Positions 52,411 to 61,814 of a DNA stretch of 64,000 bases are shown in pieces. Numbering within the stretch: the first letter of the stretch is position 1; the number at the start of each line of letters is the position of its first letter. The notes under the pieces are model-generated. The model saw only the letters and a list, made by a program, of their open reading frames with translations. It ran no database searches and was not told the origin of the DNA. The DNA is from Strigamia acuminata (taxonomy: Eukaryota > Arthropoda > Chilopoda > Geophilomorpha > Linotaeniidae): contig OX442314.1 of the NCBI GenBank assembly GCA_949358305.1, positions 25,475,060 to 25,539,059 on the forward strand, in the 5' to 3' direction. The translations under genes were made by a program, and so were the position numbers.

Positions 52411-54597
52411 TCCCAGGGCAACCGCTAAGTCGTCAAAGTTTTGATGCATCCGTCTGCGCTTATTACAATAATTATTAAAGATGCACAAATTTCAATTACG
52501 GACGCGGAATGTCAATCACCTGTGCCCATTCAAGTGATCAGTTTTTCTTTTCTCGTCTAATTTTCTTTATTTCTTCAAAATTTATAAATATTATAAATTA
52601 AAACAAATCCTCAATTTTTTTTTTAAATACTTGTACTAAATTGCCCCTTTCATTGCTGCATACCTGAGATCCCCTTGTTAAATAATGTTAACTTCACTGT
52701 AAAACATCACCTGATTATGTGCGCCACGTAGCGGCAAAACACGAAAGTTAACTGACCTTTGAGCGCCCAATGGTTAAACGTCTGTGAGGACAAGCGTCGT
52801 TGAATTAAAAATCCCGCAGCTAAAGCGCTGTTTCCAAATTCGAAACTAAAAATTAAACGAAACTAACATTAAAATATTTAAGTTTTAAAAATTAAAATTA
52901 AAAAAAAAATTAAAAAAAACAAAAAAAAATTCTCTAAAAAATTCTCTAAAAAAAAAAAAGAAAAACTTGAACATATTATTTTTCTAATTTTCATACTTAA
53001 ATCAATCCCCGCAAACTTTATCCTCTAAAATGCGAAAAACAAACATCCGCGGATTATAAATACTGTGCTGATATATTTACGTAATAAAATCAACGTTTGA
53101 AGTGCTAATCAATACGAGTTGCGTGTTGTTTGCAAATGTCACATCGGGTGAGATCGTTGACGTGATAAAACTCCAAATGGAGGAGGAAGCCAAATTGGAA
53201 TAGACATAATCTCTGCACTGAATTATTAAAAAGCTCACTTTTGCACCGACGAAAAAGAGGAAATGATGCACTTTGTGCCACACAGGCACTTCTAACCAAC
53301 AACCAACAGCTAACCCCCTATTAAACAACTCGGCAGGTGAAAACAAATCAATCAATAAAAATCCCACAATAAAATCAACAACCCAACAAATATTTCCAAC
53401 CAAAACAAACCCTCACCTCCAAAAAAAAAATTATTCTACTTCTCATTGTGAAATTTCAAAAAATTACACGTCAAATGCGAGTAATATTTCCTTATATTTG
53501 ATTATTCACAACCTGCATCTGATATTTAGTATTTTTATCCACATGTGGGTACCAGTTGAAATCTTAGTTCCCGTCAATGCAGCCTTACTATCAGGGTTCC
53601 ATTAATTCCCAACCACCGAGCTGGGTTGCAAAGTCACAACAGGAGGAAACGTCAAAGCGCCAGCGTTTTTTTGTTTTCAAGCGCACCTGCCTAGTCAATT
53701 TATAGACTTAATCGGTGAGGAGGATTGTATGTTTGCTCACCGATTACTATGCCATACGACGCGTGATTAAGCAATTCCTTCAATAGCAAAATACCACTTA
53801 ATATTTATCCTATAGTTTCCACCTTAGAACACTTTGATCAAGTCATTTTATTTCATTTAATTCCACCTAGGTCAAACAAAACAATTCCTCCCCCCGAATA
53901 TTATGTGTTTTATTTACTTTGTGGTTACTTTATCCATATTTAATAGCATTAAATCTCCAAAATAATTGTTCTAACTATAAAGAATGTGATTAATTGGTGC
54001 AATTCTACTTGATTTGCGAGATATATTAAAATCTACATGTATATAAATTTTTTTTATTTTGATAAATTTTTTTAAACATCTGGAATGTAATAAAATGCTT
54101 GTCAAAATTACAAATTCACTCAGGGCTCATTAGTTCTCAAGCCATCGCCTCTGAAACTCCATGACCAGGTGTTTTCAACGGAGGGGGTTATGAACAATCA
54201 AAGATTAAGAGGAAATTTGTTTACAATCAAACCCTCTTATCTCTTTTGGCTATCAATGGATTATTAAGACTCATTTGACCACCTATACATCCTAAACAAA
54301 CCGCCATACACAATTTACCATACAAAATTGCATCAAAAAGACCATAAAACAATCGTTTTACGTTGTAGCATCAACATTTAGCACAGAAAACGCCATAAAA
54401 CGGGATTTAAGCCAGGTTTTTATCGTTAATTGATATTTAAATAGCATTTTTCATAGTTTTGTACAATTAAATAACCGTTTTGTTGTTTTAATTGGTGTTT
54501 TATTTACTACCTACCACGACCCTAGCACCGTACACTTATTAAAGGTCAAAGATCTGATAGATTTCCATCTATTACAACGACCGTTTTCTATTTTCAG
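52411..54597. other. upstream region of the bHLH gene
   Basis: No gene seen. 53090-53290 and 54120-54270 are of higher complexity and may be regulatory; this is only an impression of composition. The last 25 bases form the pyrimidine-rich acceptor before 54598. Confidence 0.45.
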
Positions 54598-55086
54598 ACC
54601 CCGCTGCACGCAAAAATCAAACAGTGCATTACCAAAACGAGCAAAACTCGACCTCTGATTGGCTGTGCACACCCGATAAAACCTCCTTACAGCAACACCA
54701 ACAACCAGACGACATCAACAACTCAAACACGTGGAAAGGGGAGACCGAGAGAGAGTTAGAATCGGAGGTAGGAGGGCGAACAACGCTAGAACACTGGCAA
54801 ATGCACCTGGCCAAACCCCGGTTTCCACGAGCCTCATAACACGCGGAGAGACACAGACGCTTTCGTGCCAACATCGACTACACACTATACGATTGGTACC
54901 TCAGATAAAAAAAAAAAAAAATCAAGAAAAAATAAGAAAATAGTCACATGGGAAGAAGAGTCGGTGATTAATATCGAAGCAGAGGAAGAAAAAAGCAACG
55001 GACAGGTGAAAAGATGCACGCAGCGTCCACTTAATTTGCACATTGATGCCGAGCCTTGCAAATACGAATTGGTAGTCGAAGACTCG
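54598..55086 (+). other. probable 5' exon / 5'-UTR of the bHLH gene
   Basis: A good 3' splice site (pyrimidine-rich tract ending TTTTCAG, AG at 54596-54597) precedes this segment, so it probably begins an exon that runs into the bHLH coding exon. It carries several ATGs out of frame with the bHLH, which would dampen translation if the whole segment is leader. The bHLH frame has a stop at 54787-54789 and is open afterwards. An E-box CACGTG lies at 54728-54733 and a CCAAT-box inverse (GATTGG) near 54656. If the promoter is here rather than upstream, the splice-like site is coincidental. Confidence 0.5.
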
Positions 55087-56524
55087 ATGAATTTGCCGCG
55101 TCTCTCGTCGTCTTACGCGCCGTGCATGTACGAATTGGGCAAAGATGCGGGTTCGTTCGATGGTCACGGGACCGTCACGAGCGTGTCGTCCACCACGGAC
55201 GACGGTTGTGGGATGCAGGATGGAAATTGGGATACGAGTTGCGAAGAAAGAGATGTTGGTTTAGATGATAGTGAGGGTGTGTCGAAGAAAAAGAGCCCGA
55301 AGAAGGGATTCAAGTCTGTGTATAAGCATGTGCCACATAAGGACAAACCGCCGCATTTGGTGGCGAGGAGAAATGCGAGGGAGAGACGGCGAGTTCAGGC
55401 TGTCAATTCGGCGTTTGCGAAGTTGAGGAAATGTGTGCCGGTTGAGAACAGGTAAGAATGTGTTTTGAGTTATTTGATGGCTTCATTAGAAAGGTTAAAG
55501 TATTTTTTTATTTTTAAAATGGTCGATTTTTTTTTTTTTTTGGAATTTATTTTGTATTTATTTTTAAGGGGGTGGGGGGAGAGATGATTTAAATTGTATG
55601 GTTTGTAGAGTTGGGTATTTATTACGTTTAATTTGCATGTATTTTGAAGGGAAAGAAGAGTTTATAATTACTTGGCGTCTGGTGGCTCTTTGGGATTCCT
55701 GCGGGCACATTTCTGTAACTTTATTGAACTTTTTCTGTGGGCATAATTAAGCCTAATTTGAATTCTAGGCAATATTTTTTTTTTTCGTTTTGAATGATGG
55801 GTAAAAATGAAGTGAATTTGATATATAATTACAAAAATTATAATAATATTGAGATGTTACAAAAATTGTCAAGTTTCGTGTTTTTTTTGTGAATTTTTAG
55901 AATTTTATAGACTTTTATAAAAGATTTCATCATTTTATAAACTTTTATAAAAGATTTCAACATTTTATGGTCTTTTATAAAAAATTTCATCATTTTATAA
56001 ACTTTATAAAAGTTTTCAACACATGGTCTTTTATAAAAAATTTCATCATTTTATGAACTTTTATAAAATTTCATATCGTTTTATTCACTTTTATTATAAA
56101 TTTCTCATCACTGTACAAAATTATATACAATTTCTCATTTTACAACATTGTATAAAATTTCTTATCATTTTCTCATCATTTTGTAAACTTATAACTCTTG
56201 TGTTACAAAAACAGGAACAAGAGATTATCCAAAGTGAAGACACTGCAAAAAGCAATTGAATATATTGGACACATGCAAGACATGATAGATGCAGCCGATT
56301 CTCATTTGCAGTCAACTCAAACGACTCAATTTGGACAAGAAAACATTCAACAAACCAGATGGACATCTATGGAAATGGTACAATTTTAAAACTAAAATAA
56401 AACAAAAATCCAAAAAATTCAAATTTTTATTCTTCATTTACATCTTACTTCCTAGGCGTACAGAGACACCGAATTCGACGACTACGCATCTTTCTGCGAC
56501 GATTTTGACGACTACGCAAAATAA
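55087..56524 (+). CDS. bHLH transcription factor, Achaete-scute-like, three coding exons
   Basis: The exons are 55087-55451, 56215-56377 and 56456-56524, joined by GT-AG introns of phase 2 then phase 0, giving 198 residues from the first in-frame ATG. Residues about 65-91 are lysine-rich. The basic region follows (RRNARERRRVQAVN, residues 94-107) with the Glu at about 99 and the Arg residues that contact an E-box. Helix 1 is about 107-118, the loop about 119-125, and helix 2 (LSKVKTLQKAIEYI) about 126-139. The first intron falls in the loop. The last exon is an acidic, aromatic tail (DDYASFCDDFDDYAK). RRNARER plus LSKVKTL fits the Achaete-scute group better than Atonal, Hand or Twist types, but this is read by eye. 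Such proteins bind E-boxes as heterodimers with E-proteins in the nucleus and usually drive neural or secretory cell fate. The start is uncertain: the frame stays open back to 54790 without an ATG, and the acidic residues just upstream of the chosen Met could be coding through an unseen 5' exon. Confidence 0.85.
55452..56214 (+). other. bHLH intron 1, G-skewed start and internal minisatellite
   Basis: The donor is AG|GTAAGA and the acceptor ACAAAAACAG|G. The first 300 bases are strongly G-rich and C-poor on the sense strand: 55561-55620 holds 23 G and no C. From about 55885 to 56150 the intron is built of degenerate ~33-bp tandem units of the type CATTTTATAAACTTTTATAA. No other gene is seen inside. 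Confidence 0.75.
55885..56150. repeat. intronic minisatellite, about 33-bp unit
   Basis: Four clear and a few decayed copies of a unit alternating CATTTTATAAACTTTTATAA with AAAGATTTCAT. The motif is self-complementary (TTTTATAAAA), so single strands can fold on themselves. Confidence 0.7.
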
Positions 56525-57040
56525 GAAGAAGAAAAATCGAAAAAAAAAAAGAAAAAAGAAAAAAAGATACTCCAAAAATTTTAAAATCAAATTAAAACCA
56601 AACTATGCACTTAGAAAATCATTACAAACAAAACAGCAATTATTTTTTTACAAAGTCTAATCGCACTCTCACGATGCCTTGTTATAAATATAAGAAATTC
56701 ATATATTTGTATAGTTTTTTTTTATTGTGCCATAAAAAAAAATGAAAATTTCAAATAATTTAATTCCAATTCACCAATTCTGACACTTGACTCTAATCTT
56801 TCTTTTTAGTTGTCAATCAAAACCCAAAATTCAAATCCAAACATTTCAAGAAAATTTAAAATAAAAAAAAATAAAAACACTCCCCCCCACCCCCCCCCCC
56901 CCCCCCAAAAAAAAAAAAAAAATTAAAAAAAAACAAAAAAAAAACTCATTTCACATAATTGAAACCTACCCATTCAATTAAAAGCGCGTGCAATTTTTAT
57001 TTGCATACTTCAACAGTATCAAGTAATTTTTTCCTCCTTA
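56525..57040 (+). other. bHLH 3'-UTR and low-complexity flank
   Basis: After the stop at 56522-56524 comes A-rich sequence with AATAAA-type signals near 56872. It then has a poly-C run (56882-56906, interrupted once by A) followed by poly-A to about 56944. The transcript end cannot be placed precisely. The poly-C run gives a long G tract on the other strand. Confidence 0.5.
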
Positions 57041-57045
57041 TCTTT

Positions 57046-57375
57046 CACCTGGAATCATGACACCAGGTGTGATCGAAACACGAAGAAGAAACAAGACTAA
57101 ATTGCTAACACACCAACCCACGCAGCCATTATCTCGCCCTTACGAAATGATCCGGCAAAATCTACAACCACCCAAGATAAAACAACCAAGAAAGAGAGGG
57201 AGGAGGGCGGCACACACACTCGCTTGGCACGCGCCACCAGGTGAGAGTGCAGACCGAGCGGCGGCACGTGCTGAGCGCGAATACCCATTGGGTTTGCTGA
57301 TTATTGCCAGAGATAGAGGGTAAAAAGTCACGGCATTTTTTTTCTTTTCTTTTAATCTTCAACAACTGCAGCTGT
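57046..57375. promoter_or_regulatory. E-box cluster downstream of the bHLH gene
   Basis: Five E-box hexamers sit within 330 bases: CACCTG 57046, CAGGTG 57064, CAGGTG 57238, CACGTG 57265 and CAGCTG 57370. The block is GC- and CpG-richer than its surroundings (57180-57290). CAGGTG/CACCTG is a preferred site of Achaete-scute-type dimers, so an autoregulatory enhancer is possible. This is inference from motif density only. Confidence 0.35.
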
Positions 57376-59168
57376 AAAAGTTCCTTGACCTGAAATGTCC
57401 ACGCACTTCACTAATTGCAAATTTTATTTAACTTCAAAACTTCAAAAAAAAATATTAATTTAAATTTTTTTTTTATTTATTCCTTATTTATTGACCAAAA
57501 ATAATAAAATAAAAAAAAATAAAATTATGAATAAAATATTTTTAATTAAATGCTTAAACCGGCGCTAAAGAAATTAGTTTTGGGCAAGTTTATAAACAAG
57601 CGTTTTACAGTTGAGTGACAACATAACCTTTCATTAGTAATCAGTGAGGGGTATAATAACAAACTGCGCTTGAGTCAAACTTTAGTGGCCTGTGGGTTTC
57701 ACTTCCCCCTTTGGTTGGCTTTGTCGCCCCACATTAATAAAGCTAGGGGTGGATTCTGTGCACGTGTGATCAATAGCCAGTTGCAAAAGTGGCAATTTCC
57801 ACTTCATTGACACACTGCAGACACTCAATTGCGAGGAAATACGTTTTCGCAAAAAAATTGACAAATGCACTGCGAAGAATCGGGACAGTCGTGTATCAGG
57901 AGGCCCCGAAGCACAACCTGATTTTGAGGAACCTCCTCTAAAAAGTTTACATTTTTTTTTATAGGGAATTGTCTTTGAGGCCATAAGAGCGCGCTTATGC
58001 GCCATTGGCTACAGCCAGTCACTCATACTCACACGTTGCACGTAAGAAAGTACACAGTCAATGGGGCCTTTTGCAAGTTAAGTTGATGGGCCCTTTAGCA
58101 GAGGCGTCGATAGAATTTCGATTTTCGATACATTTATTCATGAAAATATTTTTTTTTATGCTCCATGAAACCTGTGTCACTGCAAGCGCTGCATCCCGAT
58201 TGCAACGCCTCTGAAAGTACATGGATTTTTAAATTAAAACTTTGCGAATTTCCCGCAAGACTTGGTGGATTTTTGGAGACTTTCACCAAGTAAAAAATAA
58301 ATAAAATTGAATAAAATTGAATATACATTTTAATTTTCATCAGACTGTTTTTGCAACAAAACAAAAAAAGAAACGGATTGGCAACACTGCCGTCCCAATA
58401 AAAATAAGGTACATTGCCTTTAAATTTTTATCACTAGATAGCACCAGCAGTAATGGTTTAGATCGCTGACTCACTACTCAGTGGTGTCCATCCCCAGTGA
58501 ATAAGGCACTTTCCATTTATCAAAAATGTGTGTGCTAAATTTAAAATTTACGTTAAAAACATTTACAAAAATATAAAAATTAAAATTGTTAATTATTATA
58601 AATTAATAAAAAAAAAGAAGACCCCAATTTTTGGTCGACTTTAAGAAGTATAAAAGTGCGTCTTACGGTCCGTAAAATACGGTATATTTTTTTTAAATAT
58701 TAGGCCTAATACCTAGCAAATATCTATCAATCAATGAGATTCCCCTCCTTCAATGGACAAACAATAAAATCTCACATCATTATTATTTCCATCTACATCT
58801 ATGATTTTTCTGCCACCTGCCGTCAATTGGTTGCAAACTCCTACCAAAAAAAAAAATTAAAAAATTTTAAATGTACAATTTTTTGAATAAATTAAATTTA
58901 CACATTTATGACGAAGTGAGATAAATAATTTTTCTAACTTTTCCATTTTCTTTGTCTATTCAATAACGCTTAACCCGCACATGGCACAAAAGAAGACTGC
59001 GGTGACAAAAGTTTCAAACTTGAGTTAACGGTCAACGAAGCATTATATGGTGCCATCCCTCATCTGTTCTCTACATGTTTATCAGTGTTCATATCAGCAA
59101 ACACCAATCAATGAATTAATTACAGTATTCGTAACACTCTACAGAGCAAGATAACCAGCTTTTGCCAC
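57376..59168. other. gene-less stretch between bHLH gene and knottin region
   Basis: 57650-58230 has normal complexity and is open on both strands in short pieces only. A CGTCTTACGGTCCGTAAAAT element end lies near 58656. No supported gene. Confidence 0.5.
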
Positions 59169-59474
59169 CCTCCGTATTATGTTTGCGCATCACCCAGATG
59201 TCGTCTCGTGGCCACCAAGTGCTACCAATTGCAACAACAACACACGATCAAACAAACAGAAACAGCTCACTCAACAACTAAACGCAGCGAAATCGAGCAA
59301 GTTTGCGAACGTATCCTCAAAAGCAACAGTTCCAAAACAAATCCTCAAATAGTCAAAACGTTAAAAGATTCCGATAAAAAATTACCGAATCTCACAAGAT
59401 TTTTTGTTTTTAAATATTCTAAATATCTAAACATACAGTTAGTCCTTTGTAGAATTTTTTTTAAAACAGATTAG
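59169..59474 (+). CDS. coding-like ORF, Gln/Lys/Ser-rich, unknown
   Basis: From about 59169 the frame is open to TAG at 59472-59474. The central part (about 59205-59400) has mixed codons for Lys, Glu, Ser, Gln and Ile (for example SEIEQVCERILK) that look more like coding than the A/T-rich flanks. After about 59400 it becomes AT-rich Phe/Lys/Tyr sequence, as if read past an exon end. A possible acceptor is CATCACCCAG (AG at 59196-59197). No matching donor is evident. A second frame is also open over part of it. No family recognised. Confidence 0.25.
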   Translation, partial: PPYYVCASPRCRLVATKCYQLQQQHTIKQTETAHSTTKRSEIEQVCERILKSNSSKTNPQIVKTLKDSDKKLPNLTRFFVFKYSKYLNIQLVLCRIFFKTD

Positions 59475-59970
59475 CCATCATCAGTAATGATATAATTAAG
59501 CATATGGTACTAACGGTGAAAAAAAGTGTTCTGAGAAAATGATCTCGCTTTCAAATTAAAAGAGAATTTTTATTTACCAGTTTTTTAAAAAAAAAACATT
59601 TTCTATTGCAAAAAAATTTATATTTTATATTTAAACTTAATATTTAAAAATATAAGAAATATTTTACGGTTTACAATTTTTTTTTACCTCATTTACATGA
59701 ACCTTACGTCGTAAATGCAAGTATCGGGAAATCTGGATAGATTGGGCCACAGCCTCTACGTTATTTACAAACATTCACATTCAGAGGCGCAGGAAATTGA
59801 TCCCCCTTTTATCCATTCTTGATTTTTTCAATTTTAATTTTGTGATAGAATTTTTCATTTGCTTACTGTTCTTTTTTACCTTGAGTATTTTTGTAAGTTT
59901 TAAAATCTATTTTGTAGCTAAAAATGTGTACTTTAAGATAAAATAAAGCAGTTATTCATTTATTTTACTT

Positions 59971-60581
59971 AAGCTTAGTACCCATAAGATTGTCTGCTAA
60001 GAGAAGTGTATGCCCACAGACTTTTCTGTGTATAGAGTTGACAGAAAAGCCTATCAGAATCATCTGGTAGCAGAACATGTGCCAGTCTGTCACGCCAGAC
60101 TTTTTGTGGTACTCACAGTTCTATGCAACAGAAAAGAAATGGTGAATGAAAAACAAACAAGATAAATGACAATATAAAATTTTAAAGCTACTTTTGGAGT
60201 TAGGATGAATAGAATTGCTAGTTTGTTTTTAATTTTTAATTTTATTTATGAACTAATAATCTATTTTTATAAATACAGTTGTTTGCATTCGTTGGCAGAA
60301 CTGATTGCTGCCATATTTGAGACCGGATAAAAAAATTATGACCAGTCACAAATTGTCAAAACCGATTGTTACTTTCTGTGCCACAAAAGTTTCTGTTGCC
60401 TGTAAACGAAGATCAACTTTCCGTTGCATCGACATACCAGAAAGTTAATTTTTTATGCCACGGAACATATCTCACAGACATTCCAAGACTGGAATAAAAC
60501 TAGTGAGTACCAGTTTTTTCTGTCGGCAAAATTTCTATGGGCAGTTTCCTACGTAGGAAACTGCTTCTGAGTACTAAGCTT
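59971..60581. mobile_element. 611-bp non-autonomous element with AAGCTTAGTAC ends
   Basis: Begins AAGCTTAGTACC and ends AGTACTAAGCTT, an inverted pair. The interior has palindrome-rich blocks (CAGACTTTTCTGTG, GTGCCACAAAAGTTTCTGTT). The last 40 bases hold a perfect 24-base palindrome at 60541-60564 with half-site GCAGTTTCCTAC. No protein coding seen. Confidence 0.65.
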
Positions 60582-60667
60582 TATTAGACAGGAAATATGT
60601 TTCATAAAAGTATTTTTTTTGGAAAATAAAAAATTTCAATACTTTTGGAAAAGGGTTGTAACTTGCG

Positions 60668-60871
60668 ATGGCAGCCAGTATGTTATCATTCACTTGCTGG
60701 TGCTTTAACAATTCCCTGGGTTACTCCCGTGACCCATGTTACTTCCTTTTGGTCATTCCTGGGCCTGCAGCTCCACCTGGTTGCGCATTGCATCAGGCAC
60801 ACGCGCAGTGCATTGTGCCATGCAGGAAAGTAATCAGCGCAGGGGCAGCTGGTTACACAATGACCAATTAG
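60668..60871 (+). CDS. small cysteine-bearing ORF, function unknown
   Basis: An ATG at 60668 opens 67 codons to TAG. The stretch is clearly GC-richer than its flanks. The predicted peptide has a CWC pair near residue 10, a Cys after about 12 further residues, then a Pro/Ala-rich segment and a C-x7-C-x3-C group before an Ala/Gly-rich end. This vaguely recalls short Ala-rich proteins with spaced cysteines, but I do not recognise a family. AATAAA lies at 60981-60986, 110 bases past the stop. An overlapping ORF in another frame (60645-60833) is also open, so the frame is not certain. There is no obvious signal peptide. Confidence 0.35.
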   Translation: MAASMLSFTCWCFNNSLGYSRDPCYFLLVIPGPAAPPGCALHQAHAQCIVPCRKVISAGAAGYTMTN

Positions 60872-61145
60872 GCACTAAATTTAAAATTTGAGATCTTAAT
60901 TTTGCCACTTTCTTCCCCCCCTTATTTTGAAGAATTTTAGTGACCAATTCATCATTTTAAGCCAAAATATTTAGAAGTAAAATAAAAATTCTAGACTAAA
61001 AATGCCGCCTGTCTGGTTCCTCTTTGCCTCAAAGGTAGCCGCTGCGCTGGTAAATGGTACCGCACAATTACAACACTCGCATTAGCATTACCGATCGCTG
61101 TAAGCTGTTAACCAGTTGCAATGATTCATATGATTAATAATTTTC

Positions 61146-61230
61146 TATATATATACAAGACGAGAAGCAGCAAATATTCCTCACAAGCACTTCAGCCAGA
61201 GACACTCACTGAACTCTAATACAGAAACAG
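61146..61230 (+). promoter_or_regulatory. core promoter and non-coding first exon of the knottin gene
   Basis: A TATA element (TATATATATAC) lies at 61146-61156. About 30-35 bases downstream are initiator-like TCA sites at 61181 and 61192. The leader exon ends at 61230 with a good donor (AAACAG|GTAACA). No ATG occurs between the likely start and the donor, so the exon is non-coding. Confidence 0.6.
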
Positions 61231-61383
61231 GTAACAATTAATTTGACCACCAGAAAAAAAACTGGAGACTGCCACTCTAGCAGCAGGAGCATCTCTAGCT
61301 TATCTACTGCCGGGGTTCACAGTTTTGTGTGCCGCATCCTAGGCCCTCGCACCCCCGCTTAAAACGTCCCTGACTACCAGTAG

Positions 61384-61633
61384 CAGTGTGTTATCGAACT
61401 AGTTCGCTTTTACAAGTGAACGCAAAAAACAAACTTAGTTCACTTCTCGTAAACTTGAACAAAGTTTGCTTTCACCATGTTTGATAATGAAAACGTCGCA
61501 AAAACGTAACTTTTTGCATCAGTTTTAAACATTCAATTTTGATCACTTTTTACAACAAAAACGGCGAAATCAGCCGTTTTCGTCGTTAAAAACTTGAGCT
61601 AGTTCACGATTTGGTGGACGAGATACAACACTG
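61384..61633. mobile_element. hAT-like MITE in knottin intron 1
   Basis: Left CAGTGTGTTATCGAACTAGT and right GAGATACAACACTG are inverted in outline. The flanks ACCAGTAG (61376-61383) and ACCGGTAG (61634-61641) are an 8-base target duplication with one change. An end of the same family occurs at 15433 (CAGTGTTGTATCTCG). Confidence 0.8.
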
Positions 61634-61638
61634 ACCGG

Positions 61639-61737
61639 TAGCTGCATTCAAAAGAGTCGTGTTTGAAGCGTTTGTCTTTTTGCTTTTAGAAAAACAAAAA
61701 CACAAACACCAAAAACACAACTTTCTGAATGCAGCTA
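61639..61737. mobile_element. 99-bp MITE with TAGCTGCATTCA ends
   Basis: Perfect 12-base inverted ends TAGCTGCATTCA and TGAATGCAGCTA. The interior arms (AAAGAGTCGTGTTT versus AAACACAACTTTC) continue the pairing imperfectly. The end sequence differs at one base from the palindromic element at 16371-16532. Confidence 0.8.
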
Positions 61738-61814
61738 CTGACTGGTGACATTTCAAGTTAAAATAAATATTAGTATATTTATACAACATATTTTTGTAGG
61801 CTTAACAAAACATC

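Larger units (their letters stand above)
61231..61799 (+). other. intron 1 of the knottin gene, carrying two MITEs
   Basis: This 569-base intron lies in the 5'-UTR and ends with TTTTTGTAG. It contains a hAT-like insertion (61384-61633) and a 99-bp element (61639-61737), the second ending only 62 bases before the acceptor. The other introns of the gene are 77 to 345 bases. Confidence 0.7.
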
